Positions 7,334 to 15,635 are shown, counted from the stretch's first letter. The stretch is 19,371 nucleotides of DNA from Mageeibacillus sp. UBA5438 (GCA_002427535.1 DIRK01000044.1:1-19371); one strand, 5' to 3'. Numbers and translations: made by a program. The notes: generated from the letters alone by a model not told the origin.

Positions 7334-7387
7334 ATTTATCCTCTAAAATGCAATTGATTCAATCAAATCTTCTCATTCGTTCGGAAC

Positions 7388-7415
7388 TTATCATAGCACA
7401 CAGATGCTATGATAA
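7388..7415. promoter_or_regulatory. perfect inverted repeat carrying two divergent extended -10 motifs
   Basis: TTATCATAGCA (7388–7398) and TGCTATGATAA (7405–7415) are exact reverse complements separated by CACAGA. Each arm, read outward, contains TGCTATGAT, an extended -10 (TGN followed by TATGAT). The right arm would drive the SDR gene (start 7444) and the left arm the PP2C gene (start 7333). The palindrome could equally be an operator covering both promoters. A second small palindrome, TTGATTCAATCAA (7354–7366), lies in the PP2C leader. Symmetry is seen directly; promoter or operator function is inferred. Confidence 0.6.
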
Positions 7416-7443
7416 TGAGCAGAAACGGCGAAAGGGTGATCGT

Positions 7444-8235
7444 ATGAGCCAAGAGGATAAGAGGGTTAAAAAGACGGATCAGGTGGCCATTATTACGGGG
7501 GCATCCTCGGGATTTGGTGCCTCCCTGACGCGGGCGCTTGACACTTGGCTCGACCAGGATGTGAGCTTTTGGCTCATCGCGCGCGATCTTGAAAAGTTGA
7601 ATAATTTCGCGTCTGAATTTTCAAGGCCTACACGGGTGTTTCCCGCTGATCTCACAAAACATGAGGATTACACAGCGATTTCGGAGGCACTTGTGGCTGA
7701 AAAGCCAAAGGTCGTCTTGCTCGTCAATAACGCAGGGGAGGGCTGTGCCGGACGCTTTCAAGCATTAGATCTCATGCGTCACGATTCGCTTTGCGACTTA
7801 AATGTCAGGGCTCAGCTGAAAATGACATCCCTGGCGCTCCCGTACATGTCGAACGAAAGCCGGATCCTTTTCACTTCAAGCGTCGCGGCTTTTTTGCCCC
7901 AGCCCGGCTTTGCCACATATGCTGCTTCCAAATCATTTATTTTGTCCTTTGGCAGAGCATTAAGAGAAGAACTGCGCGAAGAGGGGATAGGTGTGACTGT
8001 CACATGCCCTAACCCAATGTTGACACCTTTTTTCACTGAGGCACAAAAACAAGCACTGCAAAATTCATACAAACGATTGGGTATTGAGGATCCCGATCGC
8101 TCCGCAAAACGAACGATCCGCGCGCTCAAGAAAAACAAAGCACTTGTCGTCACCGGATTTATGGGGAAGTTGATTCGTTTTGCGGCCTGGCTCTTACCGA
8201 CAGGCCTGATGCTTCGCCTGATTCGCTTTGACTAG
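7444..8235 (+). CDS. short-chain dehydrogenase/reductase (SDR)
   Basis: The frame is open from 7321, but the ATG at 7444 follows AAAGGGTG and lies just before the Rossmann fold, giving 263 residues. Motifs are classical SDR: TGASSGFG (nucleotide binding), LVNNAG, a catalytic Ser in ILFTSSVAAF, and YAASKSF for the Tyr-Lys pair, followed by CPNPMLTPF. The protein should oxidise or reduce a carbonyl/hydroxyl group using NAD(P)H; the ARD sequence after the second beta strand hints at NADP(H). The C-terminus has a hydrophobic stretch (LIRFAAWLLPTGLMLRLI) that may touch the membrane, as in the YqjQ/DltE-like SDR group. Substrate is unknown. Its stop codon overlaps that of the convergent NYN gene. 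Confidence 0.88.
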   Translation: MSQEDKRVKKTDQVAIITGASSGFGASLTRALDTWLDQDVSFWLIARDLEKLNNFASEFSRPTRVFPADLTKHEDYTAISEALVAEKPKVVLLVNNAGEGCAGRFQALDLMRHDSLCDLNVRAQLKMTSLALPYMSNESRILFTSSVAAFLPQPGFATYAASKSFILSFGRALREELREEGIGVTVTCPNPMLTPFFTEAQKQALQNSYKRLGIEDPDRSAKRTIRALKKNKALVVTGFMGKLIRFAAWLLPTGLMLRLIRFD

Positions 8236-9074
8236 CGGCTTTTAATCTTCAAATAGACATGTTTGACATTGGGATTTCCCGTGTCACGCATCTCGATATG
8301 GTATTTCCCCATTGCTTTCACAAGGGTGGTCAATTTATCGTAGCCATAGTTTCTCGGGTCAAAGGAGGGCTGTTTTTTCACGATCAGGTTTCCGACCTCG
8401 CCCAAGAAAGCCCAGCCGTTTTCGTCTTCCACGTCACGGATGGAGGAGTTAATCAGTTTTGTGAGTTCGCGGTCGACTTTGCGGATGCCGCGTTCATCTT
8501 TGCCCATGGCCGGTTTTTTTGCCGGTTCTACCTTTTTCTCGCTATCCTTTTTCACCGTCGTCTTCAAACGGGCCGTCTGTTTCTTTTCTTCCGCTTTTTC
8601 TTTTTCCTGTTCGTCTTCATCCGTATGCTGATCAATGATTTCCAGATAAATGAAACGGTCGCAGGCCGCGATAAAGGCGTTAGGTGTTTTCATTTCGCCG
8701 AAACCGTAGACGATCTTGCCCGACTCTCTGAGCCGTGTAGCCAGTTTTGTGAAGTCGCTGTCACTTGACACGAGCACAAAACCGTCGATCCGATCGGTGT
8801 AAAGGATGTCCATCGCATCAATAATCATGGCGGAATCCGTCGCGTTCTTGCCCGTCGTGTAGCTGAACTGCTGGATCGGGCTGATCGCGTAGTCAAGCAG
8901 GCGGTTTTTCCACTGCGCGAGGTTGGGCTTTGTGAAGTCGCCGTAAATACGCTTGATCGTCGGAGTTCCGTAGCGGGCAATTTCCTCCATCATGCCCCGC
9001 ACATTGCGGGGCGGAACATTGTCCGCGTCGATCAAAACGGCAAGCCGTACATCACTTGTATTTGTATTTTCCAT
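8232..9074 (-). CDS. NYN-domain putative RNase with C-terminal OST-HTH/LOTUS domain
   Basis: This 280-residue protein begins at an ATG with AAGGG about 11 bases upstream. The N-terminal NYN (PIN-like) domain is intact: LAVLIDADNVPPRN gives D16, D18 and N19; ATDSAMIIDAMD gives D80; and LVSSDSDFTKLA gives D105 and D107. A very charged Lys/Glu linker (about 150–200) leads to a LOTUS/OST-HTH domain (about 205–280; WAFLGEVGNLIVKKQPSFD, NYGYDKLTTLVKA). NYN domains are metal-dependent RNA nucleases and LOTUS domains bind RNA or protein partners, so a role in RNA turnover or processing is likely. The target is unknown. It is convergent with the SDR gene, sharing a CTAG at the two stops, so their transcripts must overlap unless termination occurs inside a gene. 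Confidence 0.88.
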   Translation of the reverse strand: MENTNTSDVRLAVLIDADNVPPRNVRGMMEEIARYGTPTIKRIYGDFTKPNLAQWKNRLLDYAISPIQQFSYTTGKNATDSAMIIDAMDILYTDRIDGFVLVSSDSDFTKLATRLRESGKIVYGFGEMKTPNAFIAACDRFIYLEIIDQHTDEDEQEKEKAEEKKQTARLKTTVKKDSEKKVEPAKKPAMGKDERGIRKVDRELTKLINSSIRDVEDENGWAFLGEVGNLIVKKQPSFDPRNYGYDKLTTLVKAMGKYHIEMRDTGNPNVKHVYLKIKSR

Positions 9075-9117
9075 AATGTCATAATCCCTTCAGTCGATGG
9101 CTGAATTCCATCAGCAA

Positions 9118-9141
9118 TCTCTGTTAATAGTATCACAGAGA
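9118..9141. repeat. short inverted repeat in the divergent NYN/nucleotidyltransferase spacer
   Basis: TCTCTGT (9118–9124) and ACAGAGA (9135–9141) are exact reverse complements with a 10-base AT-rich spacer. It lies about 45 bases upstream of the NYN start and 80 bases upstream of the nucleotidyltransferase start. It could be a regulator site or chance; support is weak. Confidence 0.3.
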
Positions 9142-9176
9142 GCATGCATAAAGCCCATGAATTGGCGATTCAGGCG

Positions 9177-9185
9177 TGGTATGAT
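9177..9185 (+). promoter_or_regulatory. candidate extended -10 element for the nucleotidyltransferase–argS operon
   Basis: TGGTATGAT has a TGN followed by TATGAT and lies about 37 bases before the ATG at 9222. No convincing -35 is present at standard spacing. The resemblance to the TGCTATGAT arms near 7400 supports a promoter reading, but this is inference. Confidence 0.4.
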
Positions 9186-9221
9186 TGAGGGGCACAAGAA
9201 ATCAAGCTGAAAGGAAGATGG

Positions 9222-10157
9222 ATGAGGATGGAAATGGGTCATCCGACTTTGATTATTATGGCAGCCGGGATGGGATCGCGCTACGGCGGCTTGAAACAGC
9301 TGGACCCCGTGGGGCCTGACGGTGAAATTCTCATGGATTATTCCGTATACGATGCCTTAAAAGCAGGTTTTGAACGCGTGATTTTTGTCATACGAAAAGA
9401 TTTTGCAGAGCGTTTTGACGCGCGGGTGAAAGACAAATACCAAGGCAAAGTCGCAATTGAGTACGCGTACCAGGAACTATCTGATTTGCCGGAAGCTTTC
9501 CAGGTGCCGCAAGAGCGTGTCAAACCCTGGGGCACAGGTCACGCGGTGCTTGCCGCGCGCGACCTCATTGACGGGCCTTTTTGCGTCATTAACGCGGACG
9601 ATTATTACGGACCGCGTGCCTACCGGGAGATGTTCCGGTTTTTAACCCGTGAGCAAAAGAGTGAACGTCCCCGGATTGGCTTATGTGTATGGAAACTCGA
9701 AGATACCTTATCCGATTACGGGCATGTCTCGCGAGGGGTGTGCCATACGTCGGCGGACGGAAAGCTTCTGGAGATCCACGAGATCAAGAAGATTGAAAAG
9801 ATTGAAAACGGCGGCAGCTATTATTCCGAAGCAACACAAAAGGACGTAGTGTTGCCCAAAGATACCTTGGTCTCCATGAATTTTTGGGGCTTCCCCAAAG
9901 AATTTATGGGTCTTTTAGAACACGATTTCTCTGGGTTTTTAAAAGAGAATATCAAACTCGACCCGCTTTATTCCGAATACCTGCTACCGGTTATCGCCGG
10001 CAGGCACATCGAAGCAGGCACTATAGACGCCGTGACCATGCCTGTGACCGATTCTTGGTACGGCGTCACCAATCGTGAAGATAGGCCTCGCGTGGCCGAG
10101 GCTTTGGCCAAGTTGGCGGACGAGGGTGTCTACCCGGCACCGCTTTGGCCCAAATGA
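9222..10157 (+). CDS. nucleotidyltransferase family protein (sugar-phosphate NTP transferase-like)
   Basis: This 311-residue protein has AAAGGAAG before the ATG; other ATGs at codons 3 and 5 are possible. The start LIIMAAGMGSRYGGLKQL is the NTP-binding loop of GT-A-like nucleotidyltransferases (GxGxR, then a Lys). WGTGHAVLAARD and VINADDYYG are the base- and metal-binding elements. These enzymes join a sugar phosphate or similar phosphate to an NTP, releasing pyrophosphate. It is not a close match to the GalU or RfbA signatures as I know them, so the substrate is left open. It is the first gene of a rightward group, and argS begins 22 bases after its stop. Confidence 0.85.
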   Translation: MRMEMGHPTLIIMAAGMGSRYGGLKQLDPVGPDGEILMDYSVYDALKAGFERVIFVIRKDFAERFDARVKDKYQGKVAIEYAYQELSDLPEAFQVPQERVKPWGTGHAVLAARDLIDGPFCVINADDYYGPRAYREMFRFLTREQKSERPRIGLCVWKLEDTLSDYGHVSRGVCHTSADGKLLEIHEIKKIEKIENGGSYYSEATQKDVVLPKDTLVSMNFWGFPKEFMGLLEHDFSGFLKENIKLDPLYSEYLLPVIAGRHIEAGTIDAVTMPVTDSWYGVTNREDRPRVAEALAKLADEGVYPAPLWPK

Positions 10158-10179
10158 AATATTTATTAGAGGTAAAAAC

Positions 10180-11928
10180 ATGACACTGACTTCCTTAATC
10201 GCAAAAGCGCTTAGCATTCATTTATCGGTTGACCCGGAGGAGGTCACCGCGAATCTCACGACGCCGCCTCGCCCTGAAATGGGTGACATCGCGCTGCCTT
10301 GTTTTCGCTATGCCAAGGTGATGCGAAAGGCGCCTCAGGCCATTGCCGATGAATTAAAAGCCGCACTGGATAAGGAGCGTGAGACGAGCCTGAAAGCGCT
10401 TTATGAGCGCATCGAGCGCATTGACACCGCGGGAGGTTACCTGAACTTCTTCATCCGCCGCGACTATTACGCCAAAAGCGTGCTCCGTGAGACGCTTGAC
10501 GCGCAAGACAGGCCGGGCGCGACCCGGGAAGGGGAGGGGAAGAACGTCATCGTGGAATATTCGTCCCCCAATATCGCCAAACCTTTCCATGTCGGTCACG
10601 GTTTTTCAACCTTTTTAGGCGAAGCCATCGCGAACCTGTTTGAATATGGCGGCTACCGCGTGGAACGCTTCAACCATCTGGGCGATTACGGCACGCAATT
10701 TGGCAAACTCATTGTAGCCTGGCGCCTGTGGGGCGACCAGGCGGCACTCGATGAGGCCCCGATTAAGGAATTGACGCGTATTTACGTGAAGTTCCATGAA
10801 GAGGCCGAAAAAAGACCGGAACTGGAAGATGATGCCCGGGCGGCATTCAGCCGGCTCGAGCAGGGGGGCGAAGAAGAGTACGTGTTGTGGGAGACCTTCC
10901 GTCGTGTGAGCCTGCGTGAATTTAATACCATATACGAGCGCGTGGGCATTCATTTTGACAATACGAACGGCGAGAGTTTTTATTCGCCCATGATCCCCGA
11001 TGTGGTCGACGCGTTAACAAAAAAGAATCTGCTCGAAGAGAGCGAAGGCGCGCAGGTCGTTGACTTGGAAGCTTTTGGCCTGAATCCCTGCCTGATTTTA
11101 AAAAGTGACGGATCGACGATCTATGCCTCGCGCGACATCGCGTCTATTTTGTGGCGCGATAAAACCTATGACTTTTACAAGAATGTCTATGTGGTCGGCA
11201 TCCCGCAAAAGAATCATTTTAATCAGGTGTTTGCCGTCATGAAGCGGATGGGCTTTCCCAAAGCGGATGACTGTGTGCACGTGGCGTTTGGGACGGTGAA
11301 GTTTGCGGAGGGCGCCTTGGCGACCCGCACAGGCAATGTGGTGTTACTGGAGGATTTACTAAATACAAGTGTCGCTAAAACGCGCGCCTTAATCGAGGCG
11401 AACAACCCCGACATGGATGCTTTGACCGTCGACGAAACCGCCGAAAAAATCGGTGTGGGCGCGGTCCGTTACGCGTATCTTCGAAACAGCCGCGAGCGCG
11501 ACATTGTGTTTTCTTGGGATGAGATGCTCGACTTTGAGGGCGAAACAGCGCCCTATCTCCTTTATACGGTGACGCGCTGTGCGTCCTTGGAACGAAAAGC
11601 ACCCGAAGAAATAGTCCAAAAACTGGAGGCCGTCACCGACGAACAGTTGTCGCTTCTGTTAAGTGACCACGAGCAAGAGGTTATCCGGGAAATCGAACGT
11701 TTTGAAAAATCAGTCGCCCTGGCGCGCGACAGCTTTGAACCTTCGATTATGGTTCGCCAGATCATGGCGATCGCGCGTGCGTTTAATACCTTCTACCACC
11801 ATACGGCAGTGTTGAAGTCAGGGGATGAACAGTTGACCGTCGCAAGGCTTGCGCTGTCACGCGCGGTGGGTCAGACCCTGAAGGCGGGGTTGCGACTGAT
11901 GGGCATTTCACCGGTTGACCGGATGTAA
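10180..11928 (+). CDS. argS: arginyl-tRNA synthetase
   Basis: The frame is open from 10075, inside the preceding gene, but the ATG at 10180 follows AGAGGT and matches the family N-terminus, giving 582 residues. The N-terminal add-1 domain contains RPEMGDIALPCFRYAK. The class I HIGH motif appears as HVGH (137–140) within SSPNIAKPFHVGH, and NHLGDYGTQFGKLIVAW is the conserved ArgS segment after it. SDGSTIYASRDIA is also typical. The C-terminal DALR anticodon-binding domain includes VGAVRYAYLRNSRERDIVF and ends GLRLMGISPVDRM. The enzyme charges tRNA-Arg with arginine in an ATP-dependent reaction that needs the tRNA for activation. It is followed after 27 bases by the M3-like gene. Confidence 0.97.
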   Translation: MTLTSLIAKALSIHLSVDPEEVTANLTTPPRPEMGDIALPCFRYAKVMRKAPQAIADELKAALDKERETSLKALYERIERIDTAGGYLNFFIRRDYYAKSVLRETLDAQDRPGATREGEGKNVIVEYSSPNIAKPFHVGHGFSTFLGEAIANLFEYGGYRVERFNHLGDYGTQFGKLIVAWRLWGDQAALDEAPIKELTRIYVKFHEEAEKRPELEDDARAAFSRLEQGGEEEYVLWETFRRVSLREFNTIYERVGIHFDNTNGESFYSPMIPDVVDALTKKNLLEESEGAQVVDLEAFGLNPCLILKSDGSTIYASRDIASILWRDKTYDFYKNVYVVGIPQKNHFNQVFAVMKRMGFPKADDCVHVAFGTVKFAEGALATRTGNVVLLEDLLNTSVAKTRALIEANNPDMDALTVDETAEKIGVGAVRYAYLRNSRERDIVFSWDEMLDFEGETAPYLLYTVTRCASLERKAPEEIVQKLEAVTDEQLSLLLSDHEQEVIREIERFEKSVALARDSFEPSIMVRQIMAIARAFNTFYHHTAVLKSGDEQLTVARLALSRAVGQTLKAGLRLMGISPVDRM

Positions 11929-11955
11929 CGGCGAACAAGAAAAGGATCACGATCG

Positions 11956-13692
11956 ATGGAGCTTTCTAAATGGCTGCATGACGACGAGTGGCTCGATTCG
12001 CTTCATCCCGAAGCGCTTTCGGAACGCGCGAAAAAGGCCGTGTCCCAGCTACGCTTCACGTTTAATGAAAAGGAAATCGAAAAGCTCATTCAAGAGGTGG
12101 TCGACGGGCTTTTACAGATTGACCGGCAATGCAAAATGGTATCGCTTAGAGCCTTTTATGAGCCGGGCAATCACGAAATTAATGAAAACTACGATCGTCT
12201 GTCCGACTACCAGTTATTATATCTTTCGTCGTTTTCAGAATTTTTTCAAAGTGTATCGGATTCCACAAGAGGCAGCCGCGTGCTGTCATCGGTCTTTCCT
12301 TCTTTGCCTCAAGACTTTCCCCGTTTAGCGGGCGCTTACAATCCGGATCTTCTCCCTTTATTGCGAAAAGAGCGGCAGCTAGTATCTGAATTCCAATCGC
12401 GCCTGGAGGAGATATCCCTCTCCGGCACAAGGCCTGCGGTGGTGAAAGGGGGGGTGCGCCAACTTTTGCAGTCACTGTCGCGAGACCATCGCATGCGCGC
12501 CTATCTGTCGCTTACAGGGCGGATCCGAGCGTATCGAAACGAGATGGAAAAACTCTTTCTGTCCCTCCACGAGCTGCGGCGCAACATCGGGCAAAAAGCG
12601 GGCTTTAGCACCTACCATGATTTCCTGTTAGCTAAAAATGGTATTGACGAGAAAAGTCGCGCGGATGTGCACCGCTTCAGGCATCTTGTGGAAAAGCATA
12701 TTGCGCCGCTTTCTGACGTGATCCGACAAGCGCAGTGGGAGCGCATCAAGGTCTATGATCCGGCCCCCTGGGATGCTTTGTATCTCTCGCCTTCCGGCGT
12801 TCCGACGCTGGCCGAGGAAGCATTCCCTCTCGAAGGGACGTATCTTAAAGCCCTGCGGTATATCTTCAGTTCTAAAGTGCCGCTCTTTGACGCGATGAAC
12901 CGTAAGGGCGCTTTATCTTTTCACGTCACAGGGAGTGTCGGTCAAATTGATCGCGTCCATAATATTTGTAGCCATGACGCCATGGCCGGTATCAACAGCG
13001 CGTTTTTTCCCGAGATTGGCCAGTCGTTCCTTTTGTTATCGAGTGTGCCGCAAGAGTGGCTGTGCCGCATTTTGTTTTCTGAAACGGGTTCCTTGCTCTA
13101 CGATCAGTTCGCTCAAAAGCAAAACTCGATCTCTTTGTCATTACTCGACAGCGGCCTTTTGCGGCAGCTCGCCCGTTATTCGATGGTGATTTTGTCGCAG
13201 CGCGCCTGGGGCTTGTTTTACAACCAGTTGACGCGTTACGCAAAAGAGTACGACCTCATCGAGTGGGCGCTTGATCTTCCTCTTTACTGCGCATTGGATG
13301 AGATGGAAGAGTTTATTTGCCGGGCGAGGGTCAGCAATCTGGCGGTATTCAGACATGCCTGGAGTGAAATTGCGACACGCTACCGACTTGAGGGGACATC
13401 CCCCGATAAGCCCGGTTTGATTCCTGTCGACGATTTATGGCTGTTCTCACCGCTTTGGTGGATCCAACCGTTGTCGGGGATTGAGCAGGCTCTGGCTCAG
13501 GTCATGGTGCTCGGCAGTTTGCCCTACGGCCGTTACCACCAGCGGCTGGAGGAGTGCTTTACACGGCTGTTGCTTGAGGATGAACCAAAAACACCCTTTG
13601 CGCTTATTGAAGATGCCGGCTACCCCTCTCCCTTTGCTGAGGAGACGGTACAAAAAGCGGCCTTTTCGATTGTTGATTTTCTCGGTCTCTGA
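11956..13692 (+). CDS. M3-family oligoendopeptidase homologue lacking the HExxH zinc site (probable pseudopeptidase)
   Basis: This 578-residue protein has AAAGGA 9 bases before the ATG. Length and layout match M3 oligoendopeptidases (PepF-like). A helical N-terminal half is followed by AGFSTYHDFL, VHRFRHLVEKHIAPLSDVI and WERIKVYDPAPWD, which resemble the helices and YD element before the active site. FHVTG and GINSAFF then occupy the region that in active enzymes leads into HExxH. At that point the sequence is ILFSETGSLLY: S375-E376-T377-G378-S379 replaces His-Glu-x-x-His. The downstream SMVILSQ (409–415) occupies the place of the SMxxE segment that provides the third zinc ligand, and that Glu is missing. 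So the fold seems kept but zinc catalysis lost. It sits inside an operon-like run between argS and rdgB, with no frameshift, implying a retained non-catalytic role. Confidence 0.8.
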   Translation: MELSKWLHDDEWLDSLHPEALSERAKKAVSQLRFTFNEKEIEKLIQEVVDGLLQIDRQCKMVSLRAFYEPGNHEINENYDRLSDYQLLYLSSFSEFFQSVSDSTRGSRVLSSVFPSLPQDFPRLAGAYNPDLLPLLRKERQLVSEFQSRLEEISLSGTRPAVVKGGVRQLLQSLSRDHRMRAYLSLTGRIRAYRNEMEKLFLSLHELRRNIGQKAGFSTYHDFLLAKNGIDEKSRADVHRFRHLVEKHIAPLSDVIRQAQWERIKVYDPAPWDALYLSPSGVPTLAEEAFPLEGTYLKALRYIFSSKVPLFDAMNRKGALSFHVTGSVGQIDRVHNICSHDAMAGINSAFFPEIGQSFLLLSSVPQEWLCRILFSETGSLLYDQFAQKQNSISLSLLDSGLLRQLARYSMVILSQRAWGLFYNQLTRYAKEYDLIEWALDLPLYCALDEMEEFICRARVSNLAVFRHAWSEIATRYRLEGTSPDKPGLIPVDDLWLFSPLWWIQPLSGIEQALAQVMVLGSLPYGRYHQRLEECFTRLLLEDEPKTPFALIEDAGYPSPFAEETVQKAAFSIVDFLGL

Positions 13693-13716
13693 TTAAATGG
13701 ATGAATGGAGCGCCAC

Positions 13717-14301
13717 ATGACCGATCTATGGATCGCCACCCACAATGAAGGAAAAGTCAAAGAGATGCGAACGATCGCGTCCCCCTTTCCGGTCACGTTG
13801 AAAACAGCGGCGGAGGCGGGAGCATTTGTGGCTTTCCCGGAGACGGGGACGAGCTTTGATGAAAATGCCTTAGAAAAGGCAAGGACGTTACATCAGGTGA
13901 CAGGCGGTTGGGTTGCGGCCGATGATTCGGGACTTTGTGTGGATTCGCTTGGCGGGGCGCCGGGTATCTATTCCGCGCGTTACAGCGGCGAGGATGCCAA
14001 TGACAGGACGAATGTCGCGCTTCTTTTAGAGAATATGAAAAACGTCAAAGAGGAAGACCGCGGGGCGCACTTTCATTGTTCTTTTGCGGTCATCGCCCCG
14101 GATGGGACGGAGACGATTTACCACGGCCAAACGATGGGTAAGATCGCTTTAGCACCGGTCGGTGAGCGGGGATTTGGTTATGACCCTGTCTTCATCCCCC
14201 AAGGAGAAACTCGGACGATGGCTGAAATGGAGCCCCGTGAAAAGCATCGGATCAGTCACAGGGGACGTGCGTTACGTGCATTTTTGGAGGAGATGTTCTA
14301 G
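13717..14301 (+). CDS. rdgB: RdgB/HAM1-family dITP/XTP pyrophosphatase
   Basis: Two in-frame starts exist; the ATG at 13717 is preceded by GGAG at good distance and matches the family N-terminus (DLWIATHNEGKVKEM), whereas the ATG at 13705 has no good site. The result is 194 residues, the normal size. Motifs are THNEGK (substrate loop), SFDENALEKA, AADDSGLCVDSLGGAPGIYSARYSG (the acidic metal/substrate region), GFGYDPVFIP and SHRGRALRAF. The enzyme hydrolyses dITP, XTP and similar non-canonical purine triphosphates to monophosphate and pyrophosphate, cleaning the nucleotide pool. Its stop TAG is directly followed by the ATG of the next gene, indicating translational coupling. Confidence 0.96.
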   Translation: MTDLWIATHNEGKVKEMRTIASPFPVTLKTAAEAGAFVAFPETGTSFDENALEKARTLHQVTGGWVAADDSGLCVDSLGGAPGIYSARYSGEDANDRTNVALLLENMKNVKEEDRGAHFHCSFAVIAPDGTETIYHGQTMGKIALAPVGERGFGYDPVFIPQGETRTMAEMEPREKHRISHRGRALRAFLEEMF

Positions 14302-14757
14302 ATGGCCCGGTCGAAAAAGGAAGAGTTGAATTACTATATTGTGCGCGAAGATGTGTTGCCCGATGTGTTTATCAAAGTGATGGAGGTCAAACGCCTCCTC
14401 GATCTGAAGATTGTGCCCTCGGTCAATGCAGCCGTCCGACGCGTCGGTATCAGTCGCAGCGCCTACTATAAATACCGCAACTCCATCCGCGCTCTAAAAA
14501 GCTTGGACGATGGCGCGCTGTCGACGATGCTCGTTGTCATGGAGTCATCGCTTCACGCCGTATCGCTTTGTTTAGGTGTCTTTTTAGACACAGGTGCCCG
14601 CATTGTGTCCATCCAGCAAAGCCCTCCTGTAGACGGTCTTGTCAACATGCTCATCACCTACCAGACAGGGGGGCGTTTTGAGTATGAAGAACATCTGCTC
14701 TACCGCCTGTCCGAGACGCGGTCTGTCGTGCGTGTGGAATCGCTTCGCCAAACATAG
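14302..14757 (+). CDS. pheB: PheB-like ACT domain protein (UPF0735)
   Basis: This 151-residue protein starts immediately after the rdgB stop codon, with GGAGGAG inside the end of rdgB as ribosome binding site. LNYYIVREDVLPDVFIKVMEVKRLL and INAAVRR-like VNAAVRRVGISRSAYYKYRNSI are the conserved N-terminal helical part of the UPF0735/PheB family, which looks like a helix-turn-helix. The second half (about 75–150) is an ACT domain, the small fold that often binds amino acids. Family members occur in Bacillota, often beside obg or phenylalanine-pathway genes; here neither is adjacent. The molecular role is not firmly established; regulation of amino-acid metabolism is the usual suggestion. Confidence 0.88.
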   Translation: MARSKKEELNYYIVREDVLPDVFIKVMEVKRLLDLKIVPSVNAAVRRVGISRSAYYKYRNSIRALKSLDDGALSTMLVVMESSLHAVSLCLGVFLDTGARIVSIQQSPPVDGLVNMLITYQTGGRFEYEEHLLYRLSETRSVVRVESLRQT

Positions 14758-14840
14758 GCGACCTGTCGGCTCTTTGTGGAAAGTATCCTGTCTTTTGTGC
14801 TAATCTAACGCGTGGACGGTGATGGAAGGAGCGTTTTATT

Positions 14841-15635
14841 TTGCGCATCATCATAGAAGCACTGAAAATCGATAAAATGCCGCAAGCGCGGCGCGTACAC
14901 TTTTGGTTTCTGACGTTATTTGTCGCATCTTCCGCGATCTATTTGACCGTTCCCGAGGGCGCGCAGATGGAGTCATTCGCGATTGAATTTTCCGCTTTCC
15001 TCACTCAAGGAGGGGGCATGCCCTTTCCTGCGCCCGTTCTCTTTCTCTCGCTTTTAAAACAGTTGGGACTTGTGGTGATCTCCCTTTGGTTTATCTTGCT
15101 TTACGCGGTGCATTGGCTATTTGCATCCTCTGACATAGCGACAGAAGTTATGGGCGAGGATGAAGTATCCGTGATCCCACCCTTGCCCGACCTGGGTGAT
15201 AAGACCCCCGGCATGACGGCCCTTAAGGCATTCCCGACGCTTATTGTCTTAGCCGTATCCATGATCGTGCCCTATATCATTTCATTTCCGGCGATGGGCA
15301 TTCCCTTTTATGTGCTGTCGACGATGTTATCCATGTCGATCTTCGTAGTGATTTTCGAGAATAAAACATTGCCCTCCGCCATGGAGTCGAGCTATAAGAT
15401 GACCTCGGGGATGAAGTTCTTTATTTTCGTGTCCTTTTTATTCCTGCGATCCGTGACCTCGATCGCAAATGATCTGTTACACCTCGTATTTACTCAAAGC
15501 GAATGGGCTGGCAGTTTGATTCGCGCGTTTTTCTACGCGTTGAAAACACTCGCCTTCGGGCGACTGGCCGCCATGTTTTATCGGTCATTGTCAGCACGCG
15601 AGGTTCTGCAAAAACAGTCATTTGACGGATACTGA
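14841..15635 (+). CDS. integral membrane protein of unknown function
   Basis: The start is TTG at 14841, with AAGGAG (14826–14831) nine bases upstream; the next in-frame ATG is 12 codons later without a site. This gives 264 residues. Hydrophobic segments lie near residues 20–40, 60–93, 127–175 (probably two) and 190–212, suggesting about five to six membrane helices. A short acidic, Pro-rich loop (EVMGEDEVSVIPPLPDLGDK) separates the second and third. I recognise no family motif. It is flanked by the PheB-like gene and prfB, with an 83-base gap upstream, so it may have its own promoter. Confidence 0.7.
   Translation: MRIIIEALKIDKMPQARRVHFWFLTLFVASSAIYLTVPEGAQMESFAIEFSAFLTQGGGMPFPAPVLFLSLLKQLGLVVISLWFILLYAVHWLFASSDIATEVMGEDEVSVIPPLPDLGDKTPGMTALKAFPTLIVLAVSMIVPYIISFPAMGIPFYVLSTMLSMSIFVVIFENKTLPSAMESSYKMTSGMKFFIFVSFLFLRSVTSIANDLLHLVFTQSEWAGSLIRAFFYALKTLAFGRLAAMFYRSLSAREVLQKQSFDGY

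Noticed and set aside
7321..7443. Upstream extension of the SDR frame
   Set aside because: It crosses the divergent promoter palindrome and the start of the PP2C gene, with no motif before the Rossmann fold.
10075..10179. Upstream extension of the argS frame
   Set aside because: It lies mostly inside the preceding gene and shows no ArgS similarity; ATG 10180 has AGAGGT upstream.
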